The notes under the pieces were generated by a model. The model saw only the letters and a list, made by a program, of their open reading frames with translations, searched no databases and was not told the DNA's origin. From Periplaneta americana (lineage: Eukaryota > Arthropoda > Insecta > Blattodea > Blattidae), in assembly GCF_040183065.1 (NCBI RefSeq), contig NC_091123.1:109280821-109344820 (forward strand): a stretch of DNA of 64,000 nucleotides, in the 5' to 3' direction. How positions within the stretch are numbered: the stretch's first letter is position 1; each line of letters starts with the position of its first letter. Of this stretch, positions 42,951 through 54,190 are shown one piece after another. Both the position numbers and the translations under genes were made by a program.

Positions 42951-44859
42951 GATATAAGGTACTCGTTAAAACCTTTTAATTGCAGTTGTGCGATTTGTTA
43001 TCTCGAATATTCCTACTGTTGACAGTGAAGCTGCTCAAGAAAGAGCGTACGAGTGTTTTCACTTTTCACTTTGTTGCGTTGTCGCGAACAACGAATACTG
43101 AAAGTGCGTAAATATCCCTGTCTTTCCATGGACTATTCGGTAATCATGATATAACCCACATAAATTGAACAACTTTCTTCGACGTGGAATGTGACTCTCG
43201 TATAATGCGGAAAACCTATCTGCAACTCCATTTATGTGGTCAGCATGACGCAAGACCACCGTTTAAGACATAGAGGACGACCAACAAAAGGGAAATACAC
43301 CAGTCCCCTGTGAGAGAGGCAGTTCTGCACTTCATATTGCCAGATCATTTAGCCAGGAAAGCTGTGTCTGAATGTAATTAAATTAAGGAAGAATTTTCAG
43401 AGCGAATGCAAAGATTTTCAGTCACAGTGTCATTGTTTGTGTTGATATTGTTGTGAGGCAGTCGGTGCCAGGTACAGGCTGCTTGTTGAGGGGAGTCACG
43501 TTCCTCTTCTTCATGCCATGCGGACACGAACTCTTTGCTGCTACTGCTGGAGTTTCAAGGTCATCTTGTTACATCGGGAGGGGGAAACTTGGCAAGCCAG
43601 TTCTTACAGGACGTACATTAGTATTTTACGTACAAAAAACTACATATTAAGGGATTAACGAAGCACCCGGATACAGCGCGATGGGTACGATACATGCGAA
43701 ATGTTTTGGAATATCAAATGCAAGCCGTATTGATAGTCTTCTACCTGTCCTAGGGCAGCGAACTGGTGAGTCTGATGAACCATTGAGTAGATTGGTTCAG
43801 TCGTACCCGAATCGAATCTCCGAGTCCGTCTGCGAAAGGTTACCGTAAGGTTGTTGAGTGCTCAGTAATCCGTAAGACAGATTTCCGGGATAATTGAACT
43901 CAATTTCTCGTAGAATACTTACTCTGCAATTGGTTTCCTAAGTATGACATTTTTCTTCCATACAATTTGTCATTCGAATGTAATATTCTTCAATCACTTA
44001 TTAGGCTCTTTGTCCACTTTGCAGTTCGACCATGACTGTGTACTCTACGCATTTTAAACCCTACACAGCAGACTCCCTTCACATAAATGTAGCACGATTG
44101 CCGCATGCAAAGCAAAAGTAATGCAAAATAAATGCAACAAATCCGAGATTAATTTGAAACGTTTTTTAAACATTATAATACAATATCAGAGGTGACAGTA
44201 TTGAAGCGTTGTAAATGAACATTTTTCAGAGCTACGTACAGTAGGCTATATCAAGTTAAAAAAATTGTGCAAGGGTGATAAGTGATAACTTATATTTTCT
44301 TATACATTTTAAGTGTCTCGCAAAAGATCAGTTACAGTATTTTATTATATTGAAAATATTATTCACGTTTGTGATTTATTTTCTTGAATTAATTATTGTT
44401 AAAAGATGCACATGAATGAAATCATTTAATATGTACCCAAATAGAAAGATAATATTTATTTCTGTATTGCACACAAATAACATTCTTTTTAATGCAGAAA
44501 AGTATGAAATATGACTTCATTTATAAATTGCACTCTTTAAATGACTTCGTGTAATTAATTTTGCATATAAAATAACTATTCGTACATTGTGATTATTCAT
44601 AATAGGCGTATTTTTTTGTTTACGAAAATCTGAACGTAAAACTCTATATTTATCTTCTAAGTACAGAATATGCTTATAGCCTGTTCCTTTCCTGTAAAAT
44701 AACAAAGCAGTAGTGTGAAAACAAGCTGGTGAAGGATAATTTGCTATAATTATTTATGTTAATATTCGTCCATATATAACATCGGATTTTAGAACTAGTG
44801 ACCGCTAATCCTTTAACATAGAGATACTTGCAACTATTGTTGTAGACATCTATCTGAAA
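42950..44859. other. No gene recognised
   Basis: GC-richer than average from 43030 to 43900, with frames of 65-66 codons at 43059-43259 (-) and 43453-43650 (+) that I cannot assign. AT-rich from 44100. No terminal repeats or tRNA boxes found, so this may be old unclassified repeat or unique sequence. Confidence 0.4.
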
Positions 44860-45105
44860 GCCACCGGCGAGGCTCAGTTAGCAGGCGCGTGTGCCTGTTA
44901 ATCCAGAGTTGCGCTCAGTCGTGGTCTGGTTATCTAGTTGTTTTTTTTTTCCTAAATTTTCCCCAACCGTAAGGCGAATATCAGGTAATCTATAGCGAAT
45001 TCTCGGTATTATTTCGCCAAAATGTCATCTCGCTACCACTAATTTCATCGATGCTAAATAACCTAGTATTTGATAGAGCATCATTAAATAATCAACTAAA
45101 AAATA
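44860..45105 (+). mobile_element. SINE family A, decayed
   Basis: Head GCCACCGGCGAGGCTCAGTT, B-box region lost, body TTTTCCCCAACCGTAAGGCG, AATCTATAGCGAATTCTCGG, CATCTCGCTACCAC, tail AGAGCATCATTAAATAATC. More mutated than the copies at 21645 and 39061. Confidence 0.85.
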
Positions 45106-45300
45106 TACCTGAGCGATGTGATAATTCGTCTGTACTCTGAAGACAGTAGATAGATGGAAATAACAATGAAAGTGTGGCACGATTCCCGGACCGAGCAACC
45201 TGACTGATTTTTCCGTGGTTTTCCACAATTACGTAAGCAAATGCTGGGTTGGAATTTTCATTGCCACAGTCCATTTTCCCTTCCCCTCCCGTGTAGAGAA
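45106..45300 (+). mobile_element. SINE-like fragment
   Basis: GACCGAGCAACCTGACTGA and TTTTCCGTGGTTTTCCAC correspond to the block after the B box in the SINE at 34105 (GGCCGACCAATCTGACTGAG), followed by AAGCAAATGCTGGGTTGGAA. Head and tail are not identifiable. Confidence 0.5.
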
Positions 45301-45559
45301 AGAATTTAGATTTAATATTGTATTATTATCTTTCTCATCTCATTCAATAGACATATCGTCGGTTTCTTGGTAAAAGTGACCAAGCCCAAAATGAAAAATA
45401 GTGGGAAAAGGCATTTAAAGGTTTAATGATCCATCCAAAGATAACTGTACTTCTTTAGATGTTAGTAATGAGTTATTTTTAAGGTAAACGTGCTATATTA
45501 TTAGTTTTTAATATTAAATTATGTCTTAAATTTTCATAATGCTTGGAAACCTTGGAATG

Positions 45560-45968
45560 TGACCAAGAAACCAAGAAACCGACGATATTCAGGTCAAAAC
45601 GTATGTCTTCGTCTGCTTAAGAGAGGGGGCGTCCACTCCGCAACCGTTCCTGGGTTCCCAGCCTTCCGCAATATCTCTGCCAGGATTCATTCCTTAAGAG
45701 CACTTCCAAGGGCACTACGACACTTTGGAAGGGCCGTTGGAATGGATCCTGTGCTGCTTAGTCACCTTCGCGGTGTGAACTTAGAGCGGGGGAGGGTAGG
45801 AGGTCCCCATTGGGTGAGCGGGTGAGAGATCACATGCTGCCGGTGGACTGGTACACCCTCATCCTCATTCATACCATGCAATTCGGGGTGCAAATAGCCT
45901 CAGTAAGGTCGACGTGCAAAGGGTCGTCCTAACCCGCCCGTAGTCACCATGACCTAACCTAATCTAAC
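45560..45968 (-). other. GC-rich unclassified repeat-like block
   Basis: About 400 bases of much higher GC than the surroundings (GGGGGAGGGTAGGAGGTCCC, TCCGCAACCGTTCCTGGG) with sharp edges. The minus strand begins GATTAGGTTAGGTCATGG. An 88-codon frame at 45559-45825 has no motif. Sharp composition edges argue for an inserted element, but ends and class are not visible. Confidence 0.4.
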
Positions 45969-46269
45969 TGATCAAATTAACTCTTAGATTTGGGTATACC
46001 TATGAATAAATTCTGTCCAATACTCGGCGAGAATTCGATGTACAAGACAGACGGGGGGTTGAAAAACACTTTTTAAGCATTTTTCTGTGTTTATTGGTAT
46101 TGCGCGCCTGTCGATATTACTGATATATTTTATTGCTGCCAATTTTTTGGCACGTTTGCGAATCAATCTAGTGGAAGTAATAAGTAGAGTCAGTGGGATT
46201 AATGTTTTGTGAAACATTATCTGTAAGTTTGTTGTGGAAATGAGAACCAATCCGGCATTTACCTTCTGA

Positions 46270-46545
46270 AGTCCACCGCTATGGAGTAATAGCAGGCCCA
46301 GGTTCAAATCCTAGTTGGACAAGTTAGTACCTGGTTGAGAGATTTTTTTCCGGGGGTTTCCATCAACCTAATAAGGGCAAATGCTAGACTACTTCCGGTG
46401 CTGGGCCCTGGATTCATAAAGCGTCGTAAAATAAACCAATTAAAATCTCTAGTCGCTGGAGCCTGGACACATTTCACTGACACCACCTTAATTTCACTCA
46501 GACGCTATATAATGATCGCCGTTGTGAAAGCATCGTAAAATTACA
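46270..46545 (+). mobile_element. SINE family B, decayed
   Basis: B box CAGGTTCAAATCCTAG, body AAGTTAGTACCTGGTTGAG, TTTTTTCCGGGGGTTTCC, AAGGGCAAATGCTAGACTAC, CACATTTCACTGACACCACC, tail AAGCATCGTAAAATTACACC. A segment in the middle (AGCGTCGTAAAATAAACCAA) is a second copy of the tail, so two copies or an internal duplication may be fused. Confidence 0.8.
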
Positions 46546-46589
46546 CCTCTTATTATTAATAATAATAATTTACCCTTTGAAACAACTAT

Positions 46590-46690
46590 ATTTCTAGTTA
46601 TTTTTTGATAGAGGAAACCACATAAAACTCCAACCATGTTTGCTGGCCCAGAGATTTGAACTCGAGACCACCCGTATGCAAGTCGAGTTT
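46590..46690 (-). mobile_element. tRNA-like SINE head
   Basis: Minus strand CTCGACTTGCATACGGGTGG then TCGAGTTCAAATCTCTGGG (B box). Followed downstream on the minus strand by CATGGTTGGAGTTTTATGTG. No A box on the near side, so a fragment. Confidence 0.4.
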
Positions 46691-48499
46691 TTTTTACCAT
46701 ATATATATATATATGTATATATTCGGTATTAATATGCTTTAAAGGCATAGCCAATTTTCGTGAAAGCCTCGAAATCTATTTGTTTTTTCATTCATGAACC
46801 GTATCTTTGTTTTCGATTTCAAATAAAGATCTATTACGGTTCTAATTTTTAAAAATATATTACATTTCATGTGCATAAACCTCGGATATCGTAGTATTGA
46901 AAAGTAACAGTATCCAATCGGTAAAAGAAACGTTGGATTGAACAGTTGCAATCTGTTAACAGACAAAGAATTTCGAATGCATGAAGCCTTATGAAGTGAT
47001 TATAAATGTAATAAATTACATTCTCTTTCGGGAATCATATCTGCTTCACTTCAATTTTAAGAGAAGCCCGAGAATTGAGTTGATCATCGGGAGATAATTC
47101 TGCTAAAAGGAACAACATGTAATTTTGTTTGAGTAATTAAAGAAGTAAAAATCATTAATTGCCCGTCCATGAACATTGGCAACAGATCAGGATTCGGTAC
47201 TCCGATAGGTATCATAAAATTTGCAGTTGAAAATGCTGTGTAAGCAGATTGTCTTTGAGAATAGTTTCCGTAGTTGAGAAGAGATAAGAAAGTTAAAGTC
47301 TGCACAAGATTCTTATAAAGTCATAGATTTTTCAGTTACATTTTTATTAATTATTAATTCAGATTTGTCCCCCATGACTCAAGAGAAGGCAACGAAGTTG
47401 AGACACCAAAACATTGTCTAGACTAGGCTACAGATTTAAGGAACACAGGATATAGGATGACGTTAGCTTTTTTACTTTACTGATGTACCTTCAGGTCCGT
47501 ATACAAAATGGAGGACTCGCATGATAGGATCTCTGTTCATTCGAAGTTTAATGGGTGCTGGTTTGTATAGTTTACTGCGTTATAATAGTTGTTTCGACAC
47601 AGCACGCTTATTTATTGTTTAAAAAATAAACCTTTCGTATGAAATTCAGTTGTGTTATAGCAAAGGTTCTGTGAAGATGTATTAAAATGTCACCAATAAA
47701 ATCTGCAACTTTGCCTGTGCTTGTAAAAGACTTCTGAGGTGGCGAAGGACGAAAATATATTATGGTGTAAAGTGTGTGCGTTAGACATAAAAGTAAATAA
47801 GCGTCATGATTTACAAAAACATTGTGACTATAAAATACAAATCGAACATCTGTAATTGTTAAGTGATTTGATTTCGGATCAGTCCAGTTTTTATTATGAT
47901 GATATATGTGTGCTTGCGTGCGTGCGTGTGAATATTTCATAAACTTGAGAATCCACATTTTAAACACCTCATTGAAATGTGTACGTTTAGAAAATTTGCT
48001 GGCCCCAACAACCACGCGCACACAATATTTACCCTCGTGTTATAAAATAACTTTAAATTCTGTACGGTCAGCTGTTAGTAACAATAAAAGTGTTTCGCGC
48101 CAATAACAACGTGTGTTGTCGAAAGAACATTTTCTTATTTGAGTGACGATCGAAACAGGTTTATATTAAGCAATTTATGAATGTACACAGTTGCACATTG
48201 CAATAAAATTAGTGACACTTAAAGTAGCTACACCATTATTATTTAGAATGTATCACCATTTTCTACAAAGAAGAGAATGGAGTAAGTCACTTTAGTAAAT
48301 GTATGTTATACCCTATTTTTCTTAGTCACCTGATTAGCCTATACCGAGCAATGTTTTGATTCAAGCACATCAGTGCTCTGTAGAACTCCATGTATTACGC
48401 TGAGTTGATGTAACAACACGATTTGTATAATATACGACGTAGTTATAAGTTCTTAGGTTCGGTGTGTAAACTTCCATCCTTACTCAAGAGATAGCATTT
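46691..48499. other. No gene recognised
   Basis: AT-rich. Frames of 67-137 codons at 46739-46966, 47084-47305 and 47608-48021 (all minus) lack motifs. Short TGTGTGCG repeats near 47910. Confidence 0.5.
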
Positions 48500-48830
48500 T
48501 TAGTAGCTACAAACATGACGGATTCGTGGCACTCCGCCCCCTCCGGATAGCGAAGTGGAAATGTATCTCATTCTTATAGAAGTCCCTAGTCTTGCTTGTG
48601 TTATGTTGTTTTAAGCTACCTTACAGTCAGTCCAACAAATAAAGAGACTTTGTGAGAGAGCGAATCACAAACAATTACATAACAAACATAACGGAACCGT
48701 CCCGCTCCCCCCAGATAGTGAAGTGGAAATGTATCTCGCTTAATATTCCTATACTTGTTTGTGCTGTGTTGTCTTAAGTTATCTTACAGTCCGCCCAACG
48801 AATAGAGAGACTCGGTGCAGGATAGAACCA
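48500..48830. repeat. Old direct duplication, about 180-bp unit
   Basis: GAAGTGGAAATGTATCTC at 48552 recurs at 48720, and the following CTTGTTTGTG(C/T)T, TTGTCTTAAG, CCTTACAGTC and AATAGAGAGACT recur in the same order. Roughly 80% similar by eye. Each copy is preceded by a CCGCCCC/CCGCTCC run. Could be a diverged tandem or two copies of one short repeat. Confidence 0.75.
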
Positions 48831-49415
48831 CAGTTCCTTTTCTCCCTTTCACCTCTCCTTCACTCAAGTAACGGCAGTTTAGGTAAATTTCTCTCATGCC
48901 TCTCTGCTTACTACTAGAACTTATACAAAGTTAGAAAGTAAGATCCATTATTATTCGCCTGACTAAAATCAAGCCCCTACAGTCTCGACTGCGCGAAACG
49001 AGGAAACTGGGGCAAATTGAACGCTGCGCTTGCCGCCATATTGTTGGAGAGCAGACAAATAATAGCAGTGCGTAAATCACGCAATTTAACGCTGTGATGA
49101 TCTAAAATTGACATATTATGGCCATTTTCGACGTTTAACGTAACATTAGGACGAAATAAACATATTCAAAGTTTCATTGATATGTGTTAGAACATTAAAG
49201 AAAAGAAAATACGTATGCAGCAATTTATAGAAAACATACTGTTACATCCATAAATAGGCCTACACAATACACATTATAGATTGTATAATTTTACGCTAAT
49301 CAGCAAATTGTTAGGTTTCAGAGAATGTAAAATTATATTAACATATTAACTCTTAGATCACAAGACATAAATACATGCACCTTGATTACACAAGTTCTTG
49401 TTATAATCAAATTCC
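48831..49415. other. No gene recognised
   Basis: Contains a GC-rich patch near 49000 (CGCTTGCCGCCATATTGTTG) and the TAGGCCTA octamer at 49255. Confidence 0.5.
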
Positions 49416-49621
49416 TAAGGGCCTGTACTACGACTCTCGGATAAAGTTCTAGTTTAAACTTATCCGGCAGATGGCATATTTATCCGGAAGTTGGGTTCTA
49501 ATTGCGTACTACGACTTTTGGTTATGTGCAATCTGGAGGCTAAACTTCCAGATTAGCAATCCGGGAGGCAGAGTAGCAGATAGGCGTTATCCGGAGGTTG
49601 GAACTCGTTGTTGAAATCAAG

Positions 49622-49846
49622 ATGGCTGCACGTCGTACAGCTGGTGATTTGAAGAATCAATTTAATTTTGATACTGATTCTGATGATAAGTTCTGGAGCA
49701 GATGCTTCGTTATATCAGAACAGCAAAACTAATTACGCTGCGTCCACATAATTTTGAAGAGTGGGATGACGAGAAATTTTGGAACAGTTTCGAATAACGA
49801 AACCTACTACATGAAATCAATGATCAACTGAAACAAGACACAGATC
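49622..49846 (+). pseudogene. Harbinger transposase, first exon
   Basis: From ATG 49622: MAARRTAGDLKNQFNFDTDS. After a frame change it reads RYIRTAKLITLRPHNFEEWD and DEKFWNSF, then a second change and HEINDQLKQDTD. The motif order (acidic start, then ...W.D..F...F) matches the N-terminus of PIF/Harbinger nucleases. The exon ends at CAGATC followed by GTAAGT, a good splice donor. Confidence 0.72.
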
Positions 49847-50607
49847 GTAAGTACACAGTTAATAATAAGCTACACTATTTCGGTAGGTATTACATCAATA
49901 TTTTGTATATAATAACACTATAATAATTATTTTGAAGTACAGTAACCTGTAATACAGTAGAAGTGAGGTTAGAATGTTGCTTCATGCAGGTGTTCTGTTG
50001 CCCTTACAAGGTATTAAGGTGATTGATATAATAATATAGGGCAACCTACAATAATAACAGTTTCAAAATACTTTTATATAAAAAATAATAACAGTATATA
50101 ATATATCAAAATCCTTTATATGGTAAACTATCATTTCTTCACAATTTCGTTACCACTTTAAGATACAAATGTATTCACATATTTGGCTTCTAGTCAAGTC
50201 ATATGTACCGTAAACGAAAGAAAAATTGAGTGCCGACACCAATTTCCCAAATAAAGGTGGAAAGTTGCTGTGAAAGTGGAGTGCGGTGGAGAGGTACGGG
50301 TAGGCGGGATCGCTCTATCGAGATAGAAGGGGTAGGCGGCAGGGAAGGGCAGCACATTCATTTCATTACTGTGTTTCCTTACTAATTAAAGGGAAAAGAC
50401 AAGTTTTCGTAAGATCGAGTTAGTCACGGTTAGGTTAGTATGATTCGCGTATATTTACAATTGTCTAAAAAAAAAAGTCAAAACTACATCCAAACCTCTC
50501 TCTTCCAGGCTATCCTGTAGGGAGTCCTTGCCTTCTTTTGGTAACGCTATTGTAAAGATTTACCGGTAAAGGTGTAACCAAATCTCATTGTTTATACATT
50601 TTTCCAG

Positions 50608-50770
50608 AAATAATGCCTTACCTCCAATGGACCAACTACTACTGGTATTGAGATTCTATGCCACTGGGAGAACATTGACAACAGTAGGAGATTTTTGTGG
50701 GGTCCACGAAGTTACAGCAGGAACTGTTGTCAATCGAGCTAGTGCTGCACTTGCTGCTTGGTTTAATTGA
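50608..50770 (+). pseudogene. Harbinger transposase, helix-turn-helix exon
   Basis: Preceded by a pyrimidine-rich stretch and TTTTCCAG, a good acceptor. Reads NNALPPMDQLLLVLRFYATG, RTLTTVGDFCGVHEVTAGTV and VNRASAALAAW, the helix-turn-helix that precedes the DDE domain. A stop follows at once (TGA 50768-50770), then a 39-base T run. I found no continuation (no GxIDGTHI-type catalytic block) in the next 4.5 kb. Confidence 0.85.
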
Positions 50771-50835
50771 AGTGATGACTTTTAAAGCTTAATTGGGAGT
50801 AGTTTTATTTGCTCCAGTAATGAAGTGCAAGGCTT

Positions 50836-50836
<1 letters not shown>

Positions 50837-50875
<39 letters not shown>
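50837..50875. repeat. Poly(T) tract, about 39 bp
   Basis: Uninterrupted T run inside the Harbinger element, possibly the poly(A) tail of a minus-strand retroposed insert whose body I cannot recognise. Confidence 0.95.
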
Positions 50876-51478
50876 CCCAAGGGAATCTGTCCCTCTTTTT
50901 GATGCTGTTACGAATACTTCTGAATAGTATTTTAATACAGGTTTTATGTATATATTATAGATCTTGATTAAAGTTTTCCTAGAACTGTTTCATTTTGTGT
51001 CTGCTAGTTGTTTAGTCAACTCTCCGAAGATAGATTGGAATACCAATAAGGTATCACTCATGAGACAACTGTCAGGAGATAATGTGGTAGGGTGGCAAGT
51101 TCCCTTCTCCTTCCTTGCATATATCGCTCACCAGTAGGAGTAGGCCTAACATATTTCACTAATCAGACTTAAGATATGCTTGCTATATATTATTATTTAA
51201 CAAACTGTAACAGTTTATTGAATTTTAGACTTGACAGTTTTTCTTCATTTCCTGAAAGTTTTGGAATTGGCATTTATGTTTTGCAAGGGAGCTGTTTCAT
51301 TCACGCTAGGCCTAGTGATTCATGTATGCAAACATATTCATATCGTTACTTTTTAAATATATTTTATTGCTTGGATCCCTCACAGTGATCTCTTAACAGG
51401 CTAAGATGATTCAAACACAAAGGTTTGATAAATACATTTTAAAAATTATGACCAGGTACTGAGCACGTGTAGGCTATT

Positions 51479-51945
51479 TAAAACAGTAAAAATGCACTGT
51501 ATCTGCAATTCAAATTTATTTTACATAAGCAAAATATGGTAAAACAATATTTTTCAAGAGGCACATTAATTGAAGCGTCGGCTGGAACAACGTTATAAGT
51601 TATATTTGGTAAAATTTACAGAAGCTGCAAAAATGTGTATGCGTACAACTTTGTTCTTATGAGGGTAGCAAACTTTTGAGTGGACAAATTTCACGTACTG
51701 CATTGATGGACAGTTGCAAGCCAAGGAGTATAGCAAGGTAACATGACATACAACATTATTACACGGAAACACACCGAATGAAAATTTTGTAACTTACAAC
51801 GTTGTTCCAGCTGACGCTTCAATTGTATTCAGATACTCTGTGAATATGTACTTAAAACAAGAGAGATGCACTATAGCTGCAATTAAATTTAAAATTTATT
51901 TATTTATTTTGTGTGAACAAAACACGACATTTTTCAGGAGACACA
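51479..51945. repeat. Imperfect direct repeat flanking the 257-bp element
   Basis: TAAAACAGTAAAAATGCACT with TATCTGCAATTCAAATTTAT and ATTTTTCAAGAGGCACA at 51479-51566 is matched after the element by TAAAACAAGAGAGATGCACT, TAGCTGCAATTAAATTTA and ATTTTTCAGGAGACACA at 51852-51945. Confidence 0.75.
51568..51824. mobile_element. 257-bp inverted-repeat element
   Basis: Ends AATTGAAGCGTCGGCTGGAA (left) and AATTGAAGCGTCAGCTGGAA (from the right), continuing CAACGTTRTAAGTTA, about 34 bp with two or three differences. No coding. Both sides carry a direct repeat (see 51479-51945), so it sits between duplicated flanks. Confidence 0.85.
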
Positions 51946-52703
51946 ATAAGCATAATCATTTATTACATCCACTGTCTCATTATATATGCTATGGTACATG
52001 TCATATTTACAAATTAATAATATACAGACTAATACATAAGAGTACATAGTAACTGTAATTAAACACAACACAAATACATATGCAAATACACAAAACTTGG
52101 AAAACTGTGGCAGAGCGAACTTCAGCTATAAGCCCCATTTGTTAGAGATCTGCACGGGCCATAATTCTTACGCCCGGCCCATCTCGGTCTGATCTGAACC
52201 AGACCCGAACCCAACCAGAAACCTTAGATTAGCTTATAATTATCACCTGACTCGAACCTAATCCTGAAGACTAGCAGATAAAGCAGAGGCCAGAGACCAC
52301 AGGGATCAAGAACAGCTGCAAGAGATTATCACTCCATTAGAAGGATGAGAAGAAGTAATCTCCCATTCATCCAGGTCAAACAAATCTGGTCAACAAAATT
52401 AAACATATTTTTTGTTAAAACATAAAGATTATTGTAGTATTTATTTTCTGCCACTAATTGCAAATGTCCTTGTAGATGGACCACCCATTAAAGAGGAGGA
52501 AAAAGTAATGTAAAAACTCCAAATGTTACTTTTGATATTCCAAACATGAGGGGACATGACTTACTTTTATTTCAAATCATTCTTTGTTATAATGTTAGCA
52601 TCCAACTTTCAACTAATGTATTTTTTAAAGAAATCACTGTACTGAAGTTCATGCATTTCTAACATCTCAAGTATAATTAAGTCAACATTAAATTCCTCAG
52701 AGG

Positions 52704-52709
<6 letters not shown>

Positions 52710-52734
<25 letters not shown>
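52710..52734. repeat. Poly(T) tract
   Basis: About 25 consecutive T, again inside the Harbinger element. Confidence 0.95.
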
Positions 52735-52736
<2 letters not shown>

Positions 52737-53946
52737 GCATCCTTGGAGTATAACTCGATCAGCTATTATCCCATTATCAGCTGAAATATTTAAGAGAGGG
52801 ATATATGCTTATATTCAGACCTTTCTGGGTTTAGCCTACACTACCTACACTGAATAAACCAGTAATTTCACTTAAAACTTACTTTCAATTACACTGTGTA
52901 GACACCCGTACAGTAGAAGACCTTCATCTGCTGCACCAGCTGACTCTGTAATATTTTAAGAGTGGAATTAATTCTTAAGATATTTAATTCTGGAGAAAGA
53001 TTATGTTTTATCATAAATGTGTAGACACTTCAAAGTCAGTAGCTGTAACAGTATTGTATTTTCTAACGTGCTATTAATCCAAACTCATTTTTAACAACAA
53101 GAAAGTGAAGCTGCAATAAAAAAGAGAGAGAAAAAACCAAGCAAATAGTTCTATTGCAAATAGAGTGTAGTCAGTTTCTGTTTTACCTTATTAAAAGATA
53201 TTTTTCAGTTTTTCTGTACACAAGAAATCATTCACAAGTTTCAAAGTGAGAATCCTCACGGTAAAATTGAAATACAACTTAACATAATGTGGCCTAATCT
53301 GATTACAAACCCATTACAGAGAAATCTCAAAATAAATTCTTCAGTTTAGTGTACTCTCTATTTTTAGGCCTACATTTATAAATTTCAAATTCCCACTCAA
53401 ATCCCACATAATATTATAACACAATGATGTTTAGTTTTTATGACATCCATTTCTTGTGACCATTTCATCATTATGTACAATTTATATTTTAACATTTTTT
53501 TTTAACTTCTGCATATAATTTATCTACTGCTTGCTGCAGAGTTCATATAGTATGTGTGTTAGTTTTATTTTCAACATGTTGGCTGAAAATGTATTTACAT
53601 GTTACAACTATTTCAGATTGGAAAAGTAAGCATCATGCGTAGAATGTGAAAGAACGTTTTGTAGTATTAATCAAATTACCTGGAGATATTGTTGGGATGT
53701 CCAGTTTCACTTCAAAAACTAAAGAATTGCACTGTGAACCTGAATGGTACTGTAAATAAAAAAGAAATAATAGTATTATAATGTAATACCGACATTAAAT
53801 TAAATTTGTATAACAATTTTCAAGAATCTAAATAAAAAAAATTCAAACTTGTGTTATACAATTTCCTCTGCTTATTATTTAATAATTGTATAACTTAACA
53901 TATAAGTGAACTTATGCATTGAATATGAATCAAAATCACTGAGAAA

Positions 53947-54190
53947 TCACTCAATTGATAGAATTAAATCACTTATCTTGGCTAAGTTTGGATTTGGTTT
54001 TGCTTCAGTTGGAGGGGCTCCAATTGTTTGTAGCCTGCATTGTCTCTCTGCAGCAACAATTTTCTTTGTGTTCTTTTCCAAGAATTCAAATTTGCTTCTC
54101 AGCTGTTTTCAGGTCCTTGTATTTGTGCTGATGTTACTATATTCTTCCCATGCTTCATTCTATATTACTAAAAAGGAAGTAAAACTAGGT
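53947..54190 (-). pseudogene. Myb/SANT-like DNA-binding gene of the Harbinger element
   Basis: Minus strand: NEAWEEYSNISTNTRT, a TGA, then KQLRSKFEFLEKNTKKIVAA, ERQCRLQTIGAPPTEAKPNP, NLAKISDLILSIE and stop. This fits the second half of a Myb/SANT-like domain with its typical tail (K.K...LK...K...AEER......GG.PP.......V..LI). Such a protein accompanies the transposase in PIF/Harbinger elements. The domain start is missing and one stop interrupts it. It points towards the transposase from the opposite end. Confidence 0.7.

Noticed and set aside
45950..45967. CCTAACCTAATCTAAC, resembling the insect telomere repeat TTAGG
   Set aside because: Only about three units with one mismatch, at the edge of a GC-rich repeat-like block; such short runs are common in insect repeats and do not indicate an interstitial telomere.
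52150..52270. Recurring CCCGAACCC / GCCCGGCCC phrases
   Set aside because: Too irregular and short for a defined repeat; left as part of the Harbinger interior.
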